The notes beneath the pieces were generated by a model. That model saw only the letters and a list, made by a program, of their open reading frames with translations, did not search any database and had not been told where the DNA came from. Of a stretch of DNA of 64,000 nt, positions 43,194 through 54,800 are shown piece after piece. Position 1 is the first letter of the stretch. Each line of letters begins with the position of its first letter. A program made the position numbers and the translations under genes. Source of the stretch: Gordius sp. MW1 (Eukaryota > Nematomorpha > Gordioida > Gordea > Gordiidae); NCBI GenBank assembly GCA_964036665.1, contig OZ038530.1, forward strand, positions 9,698,501 to 9,762,500, given 5' to 3'.

Positions 43194-43246
43194 TTTTCCT
43201 TTTTACTAAAGTAGTGTAAAAGAGTACTTTTATATTTACCAGACAT
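42015..43246 (-). CDS. Multi-exon gene of unknown function, 5' exons plus array unit 6
   Basis: Minus-strand exons with matching phases: 43177-43246 (ATG; MSGKYKSTLLHYFSKKEK; phase 1), 43037-43083 (KDGTELKKPLLWEIM; phase 0), 42925-42997 (VKGRYYSASSSEIHMNSERG; phase 1), 42815-42886 (QDENCNSAGVGKIVSSFSYD; phase 1), then exon 5 from 42371. Exon 5 opens FHLHNEFYEVEVRVRAHPSR and contains EIIEERPMEPVIRLGSDYQD and ARRRAQRL; read straight it stops at TAA 42118, giving 171 aa. If a 39-nt GT-AG intron (42114-42152) is removed, the frame runs on through CDGCQRWHNPPLCTL to 42015 and splices to the next unit. Introns between exons 2-3 and 3-4 are 39 and 38 nt. A 3-nt in-frame indel (one Ile codon) separates units. 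I recognise no family; CDGCQRWHN faintly recalls a PHD finger. Confidence 0.5.
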
Positions 43247-44189
43247 CTGCAATTCAAAATAAGCATATTATATCAATAAAAAACAAACAACAGAATCTAT
43301 TATTAATAATAATTCTTTTTAAGTTTATAAGTAAGATAGTGATTTAATAATTCTAAAAGCATTTATTTATGTTTATTTACCTATTGATATTTTTTAATTA
43401 AAGATAATTTGTAACTTTCAAGATTATAAATTGGGGTTCACAGATGTTAAAAAATGATGTCTATGAATGATTTCCACCTGATTTGTAAAAAAAATTTAAT
43501 TGCGCCAATTTTATATTTTTTTTATTGACAAATTAAAATAATTTATTGAATTTCAATTTTAGCCTATTAATATAATTTATGACTTCATGATGGAACTTGA
43601 GTTCAGGCTTCCTTCAATCAAAACTCTCCAGGAGGTATTGGAAATTGCCCGGGTGGGTAATACCCCCTCCCCCCGGGCTCCCCCCTGAAAGAAACCCTGA
43701 GTGTACCATGCCCGGGACACGAGGAATCAGAAGGCCCTTTAGCTGCTTTAGTGAAAAAATCTATTTGATTTAAAATTACAGGAAACCACAATTAATATAT
43801 AAATTGCTATTATTGGTTGATAAATCACACATGGATCTGGCCTTGAAAAATGTTTTAACACGGAATTCTGACAATGTGCTAGCGCCTAGATGTTTTGATT
43901 AAATAACATGCAAAGCGCATGTGATGTCACTTGAAGGGACTTTAAATATGTCATCACTTTGCGCAACTTATCGATGCATAATAGTTGTCACCGTGAGATG
44001 GTTTTATCCATTAACCCTATTAGATATCCCGATTCTCCCCTACTAGATAAACAGACCCCATATCCCTTTTCAAAGAGGGAGGGGAAAAGGTGTTGATTTT
44101 GCAAAATTAATTCAAGGGTTCCAGACTTAATTTTGGTGTTAAATTACATATTGGGAAAAAGTACGCTAGTGACGTTACCATCTACTTAT
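43247..44189. other. Intergenic stretch upstream of the array gene
   Basis: No gene recognised. An AG acceptor (TTTTGAATTGCAG) lies directly upstream of the exon-1 ATG at 43246, so that exon may not be the first of the transcript. Near 43665-43725 a C-rich palindrome-like block with CTGAAAGAAACCCTGA shares that word with every array unit (for example 42644-42656, complement), hinting at a small mobile element common to both places. Confidence 0.45.
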
Positions 44190-44626
44190 CAAAGTTTGAT
44201 ACATGAATTGGAGGTCAACAATCGTGTTACTACGCAACGAAAATATAGTAATTCCGTCAGTGTTGCAACCTCAAGTACTCGAATTACTTCATGCAGGTTA
44301 TACGGGCATAGCCAAGATGAAAGGTCTAGCGAAAAGACACGTCTGGTGGCCCAAGATATCACGAGATATTACCGTGTTCATAGGACAACGCGATGGCCGT
44401 CAACAAAACAAGTTTGGGAAAGAATACACTTTGACTTCTTTGATTTTGAAGGAAAAAGATATATTATCCTTGTAAATACGCACTTCATTAGATAGAATAT
44501 AAACAAGTGAGCAGGTTATCTACGGAGGTAGTTAAAGAATTTTGTAGTAAATGGAGAATGCGGCATTTACTTACCCCTCCGTATCATCCGAGTACGAATG
44601 GACTCGCGGAGAGGCACGTGGCTAAG
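44190..44626 (+). pseudogene. Ty3/Gypsy integrase relic
   Basis: The zinc-binding segment VLELLHAGYTGIAKMKGLAK and HVWWPKI is followed, after frame changes, by RIHFDFFDFEGKRYIILVN (start of the integrase core) and by FCSKWRMRHLLTPPYHPSTN and GLAERHVAK (end of the core). At least two frameshifts and a stop separate the pieces. No RT, protease, gag or LTR found nearby. The 129-bp satellite begins immediately after it. Confidence 0.8.
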
Positions 44627-45258
44627 GGTCATTTTATTCCATTGGTCAGCAGCCAGCGGACGGCCAAAAAGTGATAATAGCAATGGTAGGAACAGGAACA
44701 ATCATAATTGTCATAAAAAAACAAAAAAATATTTTCGATTCACATTTTGGCCAATGGTCATTTTTTCCATCGGTCAGGAGCCAGCGGACGGCCAAAAAGT
44801 CATAATAGCAATGGTAGTAACAGGAACAATCATAATAGTCAAAAAAAAACGAAAAAATAAACTCGGATTCACATTTTGGCCAATGGTCATTTTTTTCAGT
44901 GGTCAGCAGCCAACGGACGGCCAAAAAGTCTTATTATCAATGATAGTAACAAGAACAATCATAAGAGTCAAAAAAACCCGGGATTCTAACCCAAAAAATA
45001 ATTTAATTGCATAGCAATTAAAAGTAAACTACTTTTATTTATGTTTATTAAATAACATTGGTCAGCAGCCAGCGGACGGCCAAAAAGTCATAATAGCAAT
45101 GGTAGAAACAGGAACAATCATAATAGTCAAAAAAAAACGAAAAAAATAATTTCGATTCACATTTTGGCCAATGGTCATTTTTTTCGTTGGTCAGCAGCCA
45201 GCGGACGGCCAAAAATTCTTATTATCAATGATAGTAACAAGAACAATCATAAGAGTCA
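44627..45258 (+). repeat. 129-bp tandem satellite, five incomplete units
   Basis: GGTCATTTTTT…CAGCAGCCAGCGGACGGCCAAA units begin at 44627, 44756 and 44885 (period 129), and again near 45059 and 45174 after an insertion of about 88 bp (44971-45058). Open frames in this block (for example 44598-45014) are translations of the repeat, not genes. A lone unit lies at 7930-8022. Confidence 0.85.
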
Positions 45259-45545
45259 AACTCCGGGATTCTAACCCCAAAACTAGTTAAATTGCATAGC
45301 AATTAAAAAGTAAACAACTTTTATTTATGTTTATTATATAACTAGTTAAATTGCATAGCATTAAAAGTAAACAACTTTTATCTATGTTTATTATATAATA
45401 GATAATTTAACAAATCTTATATATAACACACCGAGGGAGATAGAGATGAGGGGTGGGGCACCTCTTATGCATTAATTTAAAAAATAACACAGCGAGGGAG
45501 ATAGAGATGAGGGGTGGGGCACCTCTTTCTCATGCATTAATTTAA
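45259..45545 (+). repeat. Short tandem repeats next to the satellite
   Basis: AGTTAAATTGCATAGCA, TTAAAAGTAAACAACTTTTA and TCTATGTTTATTATATAA recur in two tandem units (45286-45400), as in 45002-45056. A 63-bp unit with ACACCGAGGGAGATAGAGAT and GAGGGGTGGGGCACCTCTT is present twice at 45426-45541. Confidence 0.75.
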
Positions 45546-45599
45546 AAAATCGATAACCTAATATACCCAATGCAAATAGATAGGGAGGGTAACGGACAA

Positions 45600-46650
45600 C
45601 GGACGGACAACCAAAAAACGAGCCCATAAATTGCATAGCAATTAAAAAAATGAATGTTACGACATTGTTTCGCCCATACGGTAAATATTATAGCAAGATC
45701 CAGTCTGTTATCGCTCTCTCCCCATTTGGAGAAAGTCCATGACTTCGTCCGTAAATTGCATACATCCCCCCAGTTTTTGCAAAGGTTTAAAGGGCTTGCG
45801 GGACCCTTAATTCCCCTTGATGTCTCAAAAAGGTGGAATAGCACCTACCTCATGTTATCCCTGATAAATAAAGTATAATTAAATAATAGTATAATTTAAA
45901 TACCAATTTTACGTTCTACGATGTCACGAATCTCATCAGTTGCAATACCAGTCCCACAGTTGCCATAGCCTTAATATATATAAAGGATTTATATAACCAA
46001 ATAGAGGAAAAAATCCTTCTGGCTGACCCTATATTCCTAGATGCATGTCAAGTCATGCACCTTAAATATCTTAAATATTTGAATGAATACGAAACCTTTA
46101 ATTCTATGTCGCCGGGTATTTAGACCCGAGGATAAAGAAGAGCGTTCTTCCGGCGTAGATTAATACTGCAGGTAAATTTAATATGCAAAACATCAATTGT
46201 TTCTCTTTTAATAGCTAATTATGAAAAACTCAAATCGTGACATCTCAGTTATGTGGATGTTATTCCTTTCCCGATGGTGACTGTGAGTCAGGATTATACG
46301 CTGAAAATTTTGAATCGTTTAAGGAAGTAAATATCTATTTTTAAATATAACGTTTTTTAGGCGAACTCAGTTGTCGCGCGAAATGGTGATGAATTACAAG
46401 AGTACGAGAAAGAGACACCCATTTCAGCGAATACAGTGTTGGAATGGTGGAAAGTGAATGAGACACACTTTCCCGCACTCAGCAAAATGGCTTAAGACTA
46501 TTTAAGGCAGTCCACCACTTCAGTTCCGAGTGAACGAATGTTTTCTCTGGCAGGAAATATTGTTCCAGCTAGAAGAAATCGTTTATCCTCAAATACGATT
46601 ACCCAAATTATGTGTGTAAAGTCTTGGGGAAATGTTAATCTTACATAATA
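45600..46650 (+). pseudogene. Second hAT transposase relic (Ac/Tam3-like)
   Basis: LRHCFAHTVNIIARSSLLSL (CxxH-type motif near 45655) leads to DVSKRWNSTYLMLSL near 45820. After broken sequence the C-terminal dimerisation domain appears at 46435-46625: VLEWWKVNETHFPALSKMA, a stop, then TSVPSERMFSLAGNIVPARR and NRLSSNTITQIMCVKSWGN. Stops and frame changes show it is dead. Different family from the elements at 13744 and 32011; termini not found. Confidence 0.8.
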
Positions 46651-46784
46651 TTAGTTGTAATTTATGTGTCTATTTGGTGAGATTTAAAAAAATAATAATG
46701 CTGATTTATGTCTATGCTTTAATTTGAACTAAAAAAAGATATAAGACTTCTAAATAAAATCTATGTAAATAAAAATATTTTTGC

Positions 46785-47440
46785 CATGTTTTAAACAATA
46801 AATTTCAAAATCTTTTGTAAAAAAAAAAATTCACACCTTTAATAAAATTATCACATTGTAACCTGGCTTAAAAAACCATATTAAAAATGTCAAAAAATTA
46901 ATTAGCATTTGGGTGAGACAGAATATTCATAAATTTATATTTAAAACAATCAAACATATTTTTGGCATGTATAAAGGCGTAAATTTTGAAATCAATAAAC
47001 AGATTTTAGCCATCTATATAGAATATTCTATAAAGCGAAATATCCCACCTTTTATAAAACCTTGCATTGTGACCTGGACTAAAAACGTTAAATATAAATT
47101 TAGAAACAATAAGTCATGTTAAAAATGTCAAAAAAAATATTTATATAATTAAACATAATTTCGTGATTTATGAAAAATAAATTTTAAAAATCATTTCTGA
47201 TATATATAATGAAAATCGAAAAAAAATTAGTTTGCACCTTTAATAAAATTATAACATTGACATTGTTCTTAAAAATGATAAAATATAAAGTTAAACCATA
47301 TTAAAATTGTCAAAAATTATTACCATCTAGGTCAGACAGAAAATTCAAAAATTATAATTTTGGCATGTATAAAAAATAAATTTCAATATCATTAAACATA
47401 TGTTAGCCATATATAAAGAAAATTGCAAAATAAATTCGCC
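46785..47440 (+). repeat. Diverged tandem repeat of about 200 bp, three units
   Basis: The word CACCTTTAATAAAATTATCACATTG recurs in altered form near 46834, 47046 and 47236. Each is followed by ACCTGG…TTAAAAA, CATATTAAAAATGTCAAAAA and TTTGGCATGTATAAA. Units differ at many sites, so this is old. Confidence 0.55.
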
Positions 47441-47929
47441 CTAAAAAAAATAAAAATTCATAACAAATAGCCATTGGCGTATGATTTTCAATTTATAATG
47501 TATATTTATAAAAAAAATTTTGTTGGAATTTTACTTTTTGTATTTTATTATTTTTACGCGAATATCACTTTAAACTTTTAGGAAACAACATATTTAGATC
47601 CCCCAAAAAATAGTTACAAAAAAATTTTATCTTAAAAATTTTATACCCCCCCCCCTTGAGGAAATCCTAATTACGCTTATTCAAATAGCCATATTTATTT
47701 TTGAACAACAGAATGTACCAAAACAAAACAGGCTTTAATTATCACATTGTGATAGATGAGATGCTATGAGCAGTTTAGAGAAATTGCTTGCTCATATTAA
47801 ATCTGTTAGTTATTATAATGCTGCTCAGGCACACAGCTCTATACATAAGTTACTTTTTGCTACTACCCCTTTGCCTCTCGAGCATTTTCATCTGATACTG
47901 TATCCTACTCATGAGTAGGATACAGAGTG

Positions 47930-48110
47930 CTTGTGAGGGGGCAAAGCTCACAGTGAGCAATGTCACTGGAGCAAATCACCATCACAAACGATACGAAAAT
48001 GCACAAGATATATAAAGATCTATATGTTAAAATAAAGACAAATGGAAATTAATGTTGAAAGAACTGACGACCAGTCTCGGTGATTGTATCTTAGGAACAA
48101 ATACCTTCCA
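47930..48110 (+). pseudogene. LINE 3' tail relic
   Basis: CGAAAATGCACAAGATATAT, AAAGATCTA and AAATGGAAATTAATG resemble the segment at 56020-56080 (GAAAATGCACACGATAAACA, ATGGAAACTAATG), which follows a recognisable LINE C-terminus. Only this terminal stretch is present here. Confidence 0.4.
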
Positions 48111-48222
48111 ACACAAATTTCATCCGTTTAACTACTAGCTCCAAAATATAGAAGATAAAAATGAAACTTATTTAAACTAGTGAGAGTCTATTTCCTTTGA
48201 CGAAAGAGAAAATGGGTCTACC

Positions 48223-48375
48223 CATGGGTGTAGCCAGGTTTTGGATTAGGGGGGGGGGGGGGGCGAAACGTTTAAAGAAACAATTAAGGGGGGACAAAAC
48301 ATAATTTTTTTTTAATTTTTAAGGGTTTTTGCATTGAAAATTTTTTTTCCGTCTCCCCCTCTGTCTACGCCCATG
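48223..48375. mobile_element. CATGGGCGTAGCCAGG miniature element, copy A (153 bp)
   Basis: Left end CATGGGTGTAGCCAGG; right end TCTACGCCCATG; flanked by exact 8-bp duplications GGTCTACC (48215-48222 and 48376-48383). Inside: a 17-G run, CGAAACGTTTAAAG, AAAACATAATTTTT, a T-run. No coding capacity. The 8-bp duplication suggests a hAT-type transposase in trans. Confidence 0.88.
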
Positions 48376-48857
48376 GGTCTACCCAGTGCCGTATTTGCCA
48401 TGAAAATGAAGTAGCCATGTTGGATAATCTTGCAAATCTATTTAATTTATAATTACTTAATTCCATCTAAACCCCTTACAACGATTTAATATAAATTTTA
48501 AAAACATTATCAACCAACTGTATTGATGCGTAAGTTTTAGAGGTATATAATTAAAAAAGGGTCATAATACGCATGTGAATAATGAATTTAAAGTAAACTA
48601 AGACGCGGGAATAAAACATGACATTTTTCTATCAAAATATGCGAATCTATTTATGTACACCTGAAGGAAAACGCCCCAGACGTTGTTTAGCGTTTATAGG
48701 TGCGTATCATCACATTTGATAAAAATGAAATACAATGAGAGAGAGATAAAGGGATAAAATACATATTATACAAGCTCGCACAAATGCACCATTAATTTTT
48801 TGTTTGATTTAGTGCAAAATATGAGAGATATAGATATATGAAATAGATTATGCTGTT

Positions 48858-51800
48858 TCATTTCTTGTATTCCGACAATGGCAATGCTTCCGATGTTTCC
48901 TCCTCGCTCTCCTCAGGCACAACTTGCCACAACTTTTGGCAGAAACGGGTAAACGAATCTGTCATAAATAATAAATAATAGATGTATCGCCCGTTTCTAG
49001 CTAAAAAAGGGTTCAAAACCAAGCGTTCAGGTCAACCCAGCAAACATTATAATAACGAACACCCTTTATTAAATATTCATTGTCTATCTATTAGCAATCT
49101 TTATTCTTAAAATATACTCATGCTACTTAGTTTTCCAAAAACCACAACAACAAATAAAATAGTACCGTTTCGCGCTCGACATTCATTAATTGTTGATTTA
49201 GAACGGCTTATGACCGTTGATTTATAAGACTTAAACGTCTTAAAGTAAAAAATAAACTACTTAGATTATACTATTTCAAACGTGTTCGATGCTTTAAAGC
49301 AAAATCGCGCAAAAGCGTAAGATCACCATCTAAAAATTTCGACACTTATTCATTTTGGTGACTTGAAAGAACCATTATCATAACAACCAAAACACTCAAA
49401 CAAACATGTGGAAGGTGAGGAAGGAGCTAAAATATGTAAATTAGCAGTGTTCCCCCGACAGTGTTAACAATTTACCCGTGCATTTAAGGTGAACTTTGTA
49501 GTACACGAAGGGCACGTAAAACAGCAAACCGGCCAATATGAAGATGGTAGCGTAGAGGTATTCGATGGCCGGGGCTAGGATTATGGGCACTACGACCAGG
49601 AAAATTGATATCAACAGAACCAAAACTGGGACACCGATCCAAACCTAAGGATGAGAAGCGTTGAAAATATGAAAAACGCAATTACACAATTGCTATATAA
49701 ATTACAAAAAAGCGCAGTTAAAAATGAAGTTTTGATATCAATTCCAAAATTAGGCTACGCAACAAAAATCAGGTGCAATATCATATATGACCTTCAAGGA
49801 TGGACTTTAATTAGTTTAAGAAATTAAAAACACAGCATTAATAAGTGGTGTTTTGGGATAGGAAATGCTTTAAAATCTCGTCCATTTATGCACTAGCCAA
49901 AACGAAAAGACTCTATGCCTAAAGAGAACAATACTTATGTAAAAGACCAACAAGTGAATTCGGCAATTTCAACGCATATAAAGGAGTGTTTGTATTAATA
50001 TCATTCGACTTACTTTGTAGGGTCTGGGAGCGTTGGGTCGGGTGAAGCGCAAACTAATGAGCGCCACCATGGTTAATCCGTAGAAAAGCCAAGAGGCGAA
50101 CCCAAAAAAGCCGATCAATGCTTCTATATTCCCGGGCATTACCATAAAAGTGGCCATTATTCCCTAAAAGACGTGTCAAAAAATATTATTAAATCCGAGC
50201 AACTTAAAATGTTCATAAATGAACTTTCTGTCTATTTAGTTGGACTTAAAATGATAACAAAGTAGTGTATAAAGATAAAACTCAATCATAAAATCCAGTG
50301 TGTTTTGGACGTCAATGTGTTTACAATAAAATGGATTATAAAGCATATCAACGATACATCTTGGCCTAGACATTAGCCCAGCCTAATTTATTTTTCACTC
50401 TGCAAACCCATGATGGAAAATATAATGTAAAAATTAAATAATGAACAAAAAAATTAATACGGCTTTGCGAAATGTTTTCACTGATACACTACTCTAACCC
50501 TGTAATTTCACTAAGTGTCTCTCTCTGATCGATATCAATTAAAAGCCAAAAGCCAGCACTAAAATCGATTATTTTATTTTAAGCTCCTAATACCAAAGGC
50601 GGCTAAGGATAGAGTTGTTGAATTGCTAACTTTTTTCAACTCCAGCTACCATCTGCTCGAGTTTCTGCTCGGCCCTCGAGCATTTTTATATGCTAATGTT
50701 CTGCCTAGTGCACCGAACAGCGAGCACATATTGTGCTAACGCGCATATTAACAACTCAGTGTGCGTGCTCGCGTCTGGAGTTTGAAAAAAGTTAGCAATT
50801 TAACAACTCTAGCTAAGGATTTACTATGAAGATGACGGATGGGATGGGTGTCAATTTGGCCAAATTAACGTAGGAGAGGAGACCTATGAGGTGGTGATCT
50901 CGGGCGGCCACGTAACAAACCCTACATGAATAATTATGAAATAAATTAATAATAAAGTAAAAAAACAACAAATTATGACAATTTACTAGCTTTTAGAGGT
51001 CAGAGAATAGGAGAAGTGTAAAACATGGGGATGCCATTGCCTTTATGGAGGAGTGCTCAACTAAAGCATTTCGCTAATTAGACGACTAGAATCTCGGTCA
51101 AAAATCTTACATAGTTCACATAAATATTTATACGATTTTGGAATTATTTTTGATAAGCCATATAAAATTAAGGAAATATCTATTTAGTTGAACAGTCCAT
51201 CTATACCACGCTCATTAAAATTGGTTGCTTTCTCAGCGATGCCTATAATTTACTTGCAAACGGTGTACATAAAATTTCGTAAAGTTTTACAGTGATGCGT
51301 AGTAGCCGAATTCATGTGGATTATAGTGTTTATTAACTACATTGTTAGTATAATATGTAGACGATACCACTTAGGAACTCAGATTTGGATGATTTTTAGA
51401 TGGGTTTTAAACCTTATGCCTCGCATTAAATTCTAAATTTTGACCATTTTTGGTCAAAATCTTTTCAAAGAAAATTCAAAGGGAAAAAATAACGCGCGTT
51501 TTATTAATTTTTCTATTTTTCTCATAATTTTTTAATGTAATACCATATTAAGGTTGTATCAGCGTAATATATCATAAAACCTCAAATTTTTGTGGTTAGA
51601 TTTTGCGGTCAAAAGGTGTAACAAATTTTATGCAATGCATCTTCGAAAATCACCAACTTAACAATGTGTATTCCTCAGTGACTAGTTATAAAATTAATTG
51701 TAAAAAATTGAGGAGGCTATGTTCTGTTCAAAAATTTAAGCCAATTAAGAATGCGAAAAACTTGTTGGCTTTTCTTAAATTGATCCTAAAATCTTTATTT

Positions 51801-54800
51801 CAATCCGCACCTCTAATTCATGCCCAAAATGTCCACTATTTCTGCGACGAAATCACGATATTAACAGGGAATCAAACATACGTTTAAATTTGAAAATCTT
51901 ATAAGCATATACCGACTAATCCCTATGAAGTAACCGTTCAAGGCTCCGGCACAAGACATGGCCACAAAAACTGGGATGATCCAAGCAAAGTAACGCCCGA
52001 GTACCACGTTGGCGAAATCCTGAATAAAAAAACATAAAAAGGGGAAAATGTGAAAATAGCTAAGATGCAATATATTAGTGTTGTAAAAACGGCTTGGTTT
52101 TATATGGCCGACCTTCGGTTTTAGTCGACTGAACACGTTTAGTCGACTAAATTCGACCAAGTAAAACCCAGCCGTGTTTACAACACTAATATATATCAAT
52201 AACAACCTGACATAAACGAATATTTTAGAGTGTAAATAAACGGCTGGTAAAGGACTAAACCCCTCTCTAAATATTTAAAGTTTCCCTAGTCAGCTCGAGA
52301 TATTAAAAGTTTTTGCGCGTTATTTTTTAATTAGATTTTACGGGGGAAACGGGGTGAGCATGTTAGATTTCGGGGTAAATTAAGCGGATTTTCGACGGAC
52401 GAACTGCATCTTTTACGAATTTAGTAATTCGTGAAATTTAACGTGACTTAAAATCTAAATCAGACATAGATGGTTTAACGTGACCTCTTAATACGCCTGG
52501 TAACTTCTTAATAAATTATCTACAAAAAATACAATTTAAAATAGGAAAGCTTATTCTGATTAAAACAATGGAAAAATTGTTTGATAACATCAAGTATTTC
52601 AGCGTTCCCGATATAATTTTTATAGATATACTTTTAAAACAAAATCTCAAACCAAAACCCCCATTTCGGTTATTTGTAACTCTATATATACACTTCTTTT
52701 AACATGAGATTTAACCCAAACTCGACCACCAAAGTACTATATTAAATTTCTAATTAATTTACGTAAAACAGCAATCACAGACCGTTTTACATTCCAAGCA
52801 ACCTATTAATTCAATTTAAAAATACACTCGTACACTACCAATGAAATGTTTCTCGCTTTCTTACCATGGCAACTGCTTGCGAAGTTAAAAATTGTGCTGG
52901 GGACAAAACGGTAAAGTAGGCAGCGTTAGTGACAACGTATAAGAAGGTTACCAACGGCATCCCTATCATAATCGCCAGGGGAATGTTTCTAAAGACAGCG
53001 AAAAAAGTTTATATCTTAAAAGGGAAAAAATTAGATGAATTTCTTAGCTTTAAACTTTACATGGTTTTCAACCGATTCGTAACAAAAAATGGTTCTAAAT
53101 ATGTCCAAAAATTAATATATATATGTATATTTATATATTGGGTGTGCTTAGATGAATTCATTACTTGCTTGGATTTTTCACTTCTTCCGTAAGGTAATTC
53201 AAGTTATTCCTTTGAGTTTAACAAAATAAATTTTAATTTCGCGCGAACATTAGCATATTAACGTATAGGAATGCATCAAGGTATTATTACCATCCATCGT
53301 AGGCCCACAAGCTGTTATAAAAGGCGACCGCTATGGGTCCAGCGGCCCAGTTAGAACCTTGAAACCCGGTAGCTAAGTATTGGGTGTGACCTAAAACGAC
53401 AAAAGAAAAAGTTGAAAAAGTTTTTAAAATACAGATAGGTGACCGTAACTGCCCATGTTAGGTAAATCGCAAATTATTTCTTGCAATTTATCAAACATTT
53501 ATAACATACCAAATTACGTATATGTTTTGTAAAAATTTAAACGACATTTAAGAGGTAAGAGGCTTGAAAAAAACAATATAACGACAAAAATTTAGGGGAA
53601 GTTAAACAAATTGAAAGACACGTTTTTAGGCTCCTAAGCTTAGTTCATAGAAGTACATAAAAACACTTACGTTAGGAATTAAACAACATTAAATCTAAAA
53701 TGTATAATCTACTAGAGCTTTGTACGTACCCGTGGCTGCACGATAAACACCGCCAATCATGATTATGATTAGGGCCAAAATCTTGCTGCCGGTCAAGAAG
53801 GTTTGAAGCTTGGTGGCCAGCTTCACGCTGAAGCAATTCACCCACCCGATCAAAACTATACCAAATCGATAAAAAGTTAATGGCGGGCGATCTCATATTT
53901 TCAAATATATATACATTTATAATTCTATATGGAGTTTTCGGCGAAATGAGCTAGTTTTTCAATCCAAGTTCGTTAGAATTAGAGAAATGTTATTGAAGGC
54001 TAATATTTGGAGTAATTGGGCTAATGATTCAATTTAATGCAAATAGTCGCTATGAAAAGTCACTAAACAAACATCCAAGTGTTTCAAAAGAATAGTGAAA
54101 AACTAGTATTCGATGGTAAAAAAAAATTTGGAACTTTTGCAAATACAGTGTCGATCTTATACACATTTCATACTACAAAAAATCGTTTACGCCCTTTTCT
54201 CCTATTATCCTTAATATTTCAGTGTTCAACGTAATAATCTTTTTGATAGTTAAAATATAAGATACAACGTGGTAATTTTTCCACATGAGCCGATTTGACA
54301 TGGAATCGAGAAAGGATATTGAAAAATTAGTAAATTTGGAAGAACATTCTACAAATACAATGTCGATTTTATAAGACACACTCCTCCTATCTTCCTTATG
54401 TTTCAGTGTTTTTAACGCTATTTAAACTTTTTCATAGTTTAAAATAAAAAAGAGTTAAAATAAAATATAGCAAATTTTACACATGATGAGGAGGGCAATG
54501 ATTTTTCGGCCGTAGGCTGGGAAGGGGTCGTCTCCGAGGAAGGCGGCTATAACGTATTTGGCAAAAGTCATGGCGATCACAGCCATGGCGGAAGTTTTCA
54601 TCACCATGAGCAGGGTCCAGGCGAAGAGGAAGGCGGGGATTTGACCCCAAAATTTGCTTTTACTCGCGAAGGCTTCCATGAAATAGGCGTGTTCTCCGCC
54701 CGATTTTTGGATAAGAGTACCCAGTTCGGCGTAAGATAAGGCACCTATACAAGGAATTTTTAAATTTTTACCCATAGACTAATAGACTGCTCATCTCTTA

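Noticed and set aside
44598-45014. 138- and 92-codon open frames on opposite strands
   Set aside because: Both lie in the 129-bp satellite; the peptide simply repeats with the unit.
49441-49623. Reading through the end of SLC7 exon 11 to a stop at 49441
   Set aside because: Splicing at 49476 to 48958 gives the conserved family C-terminus ([12 protein letters not shown]) in phase, so the read-through end is intronic.
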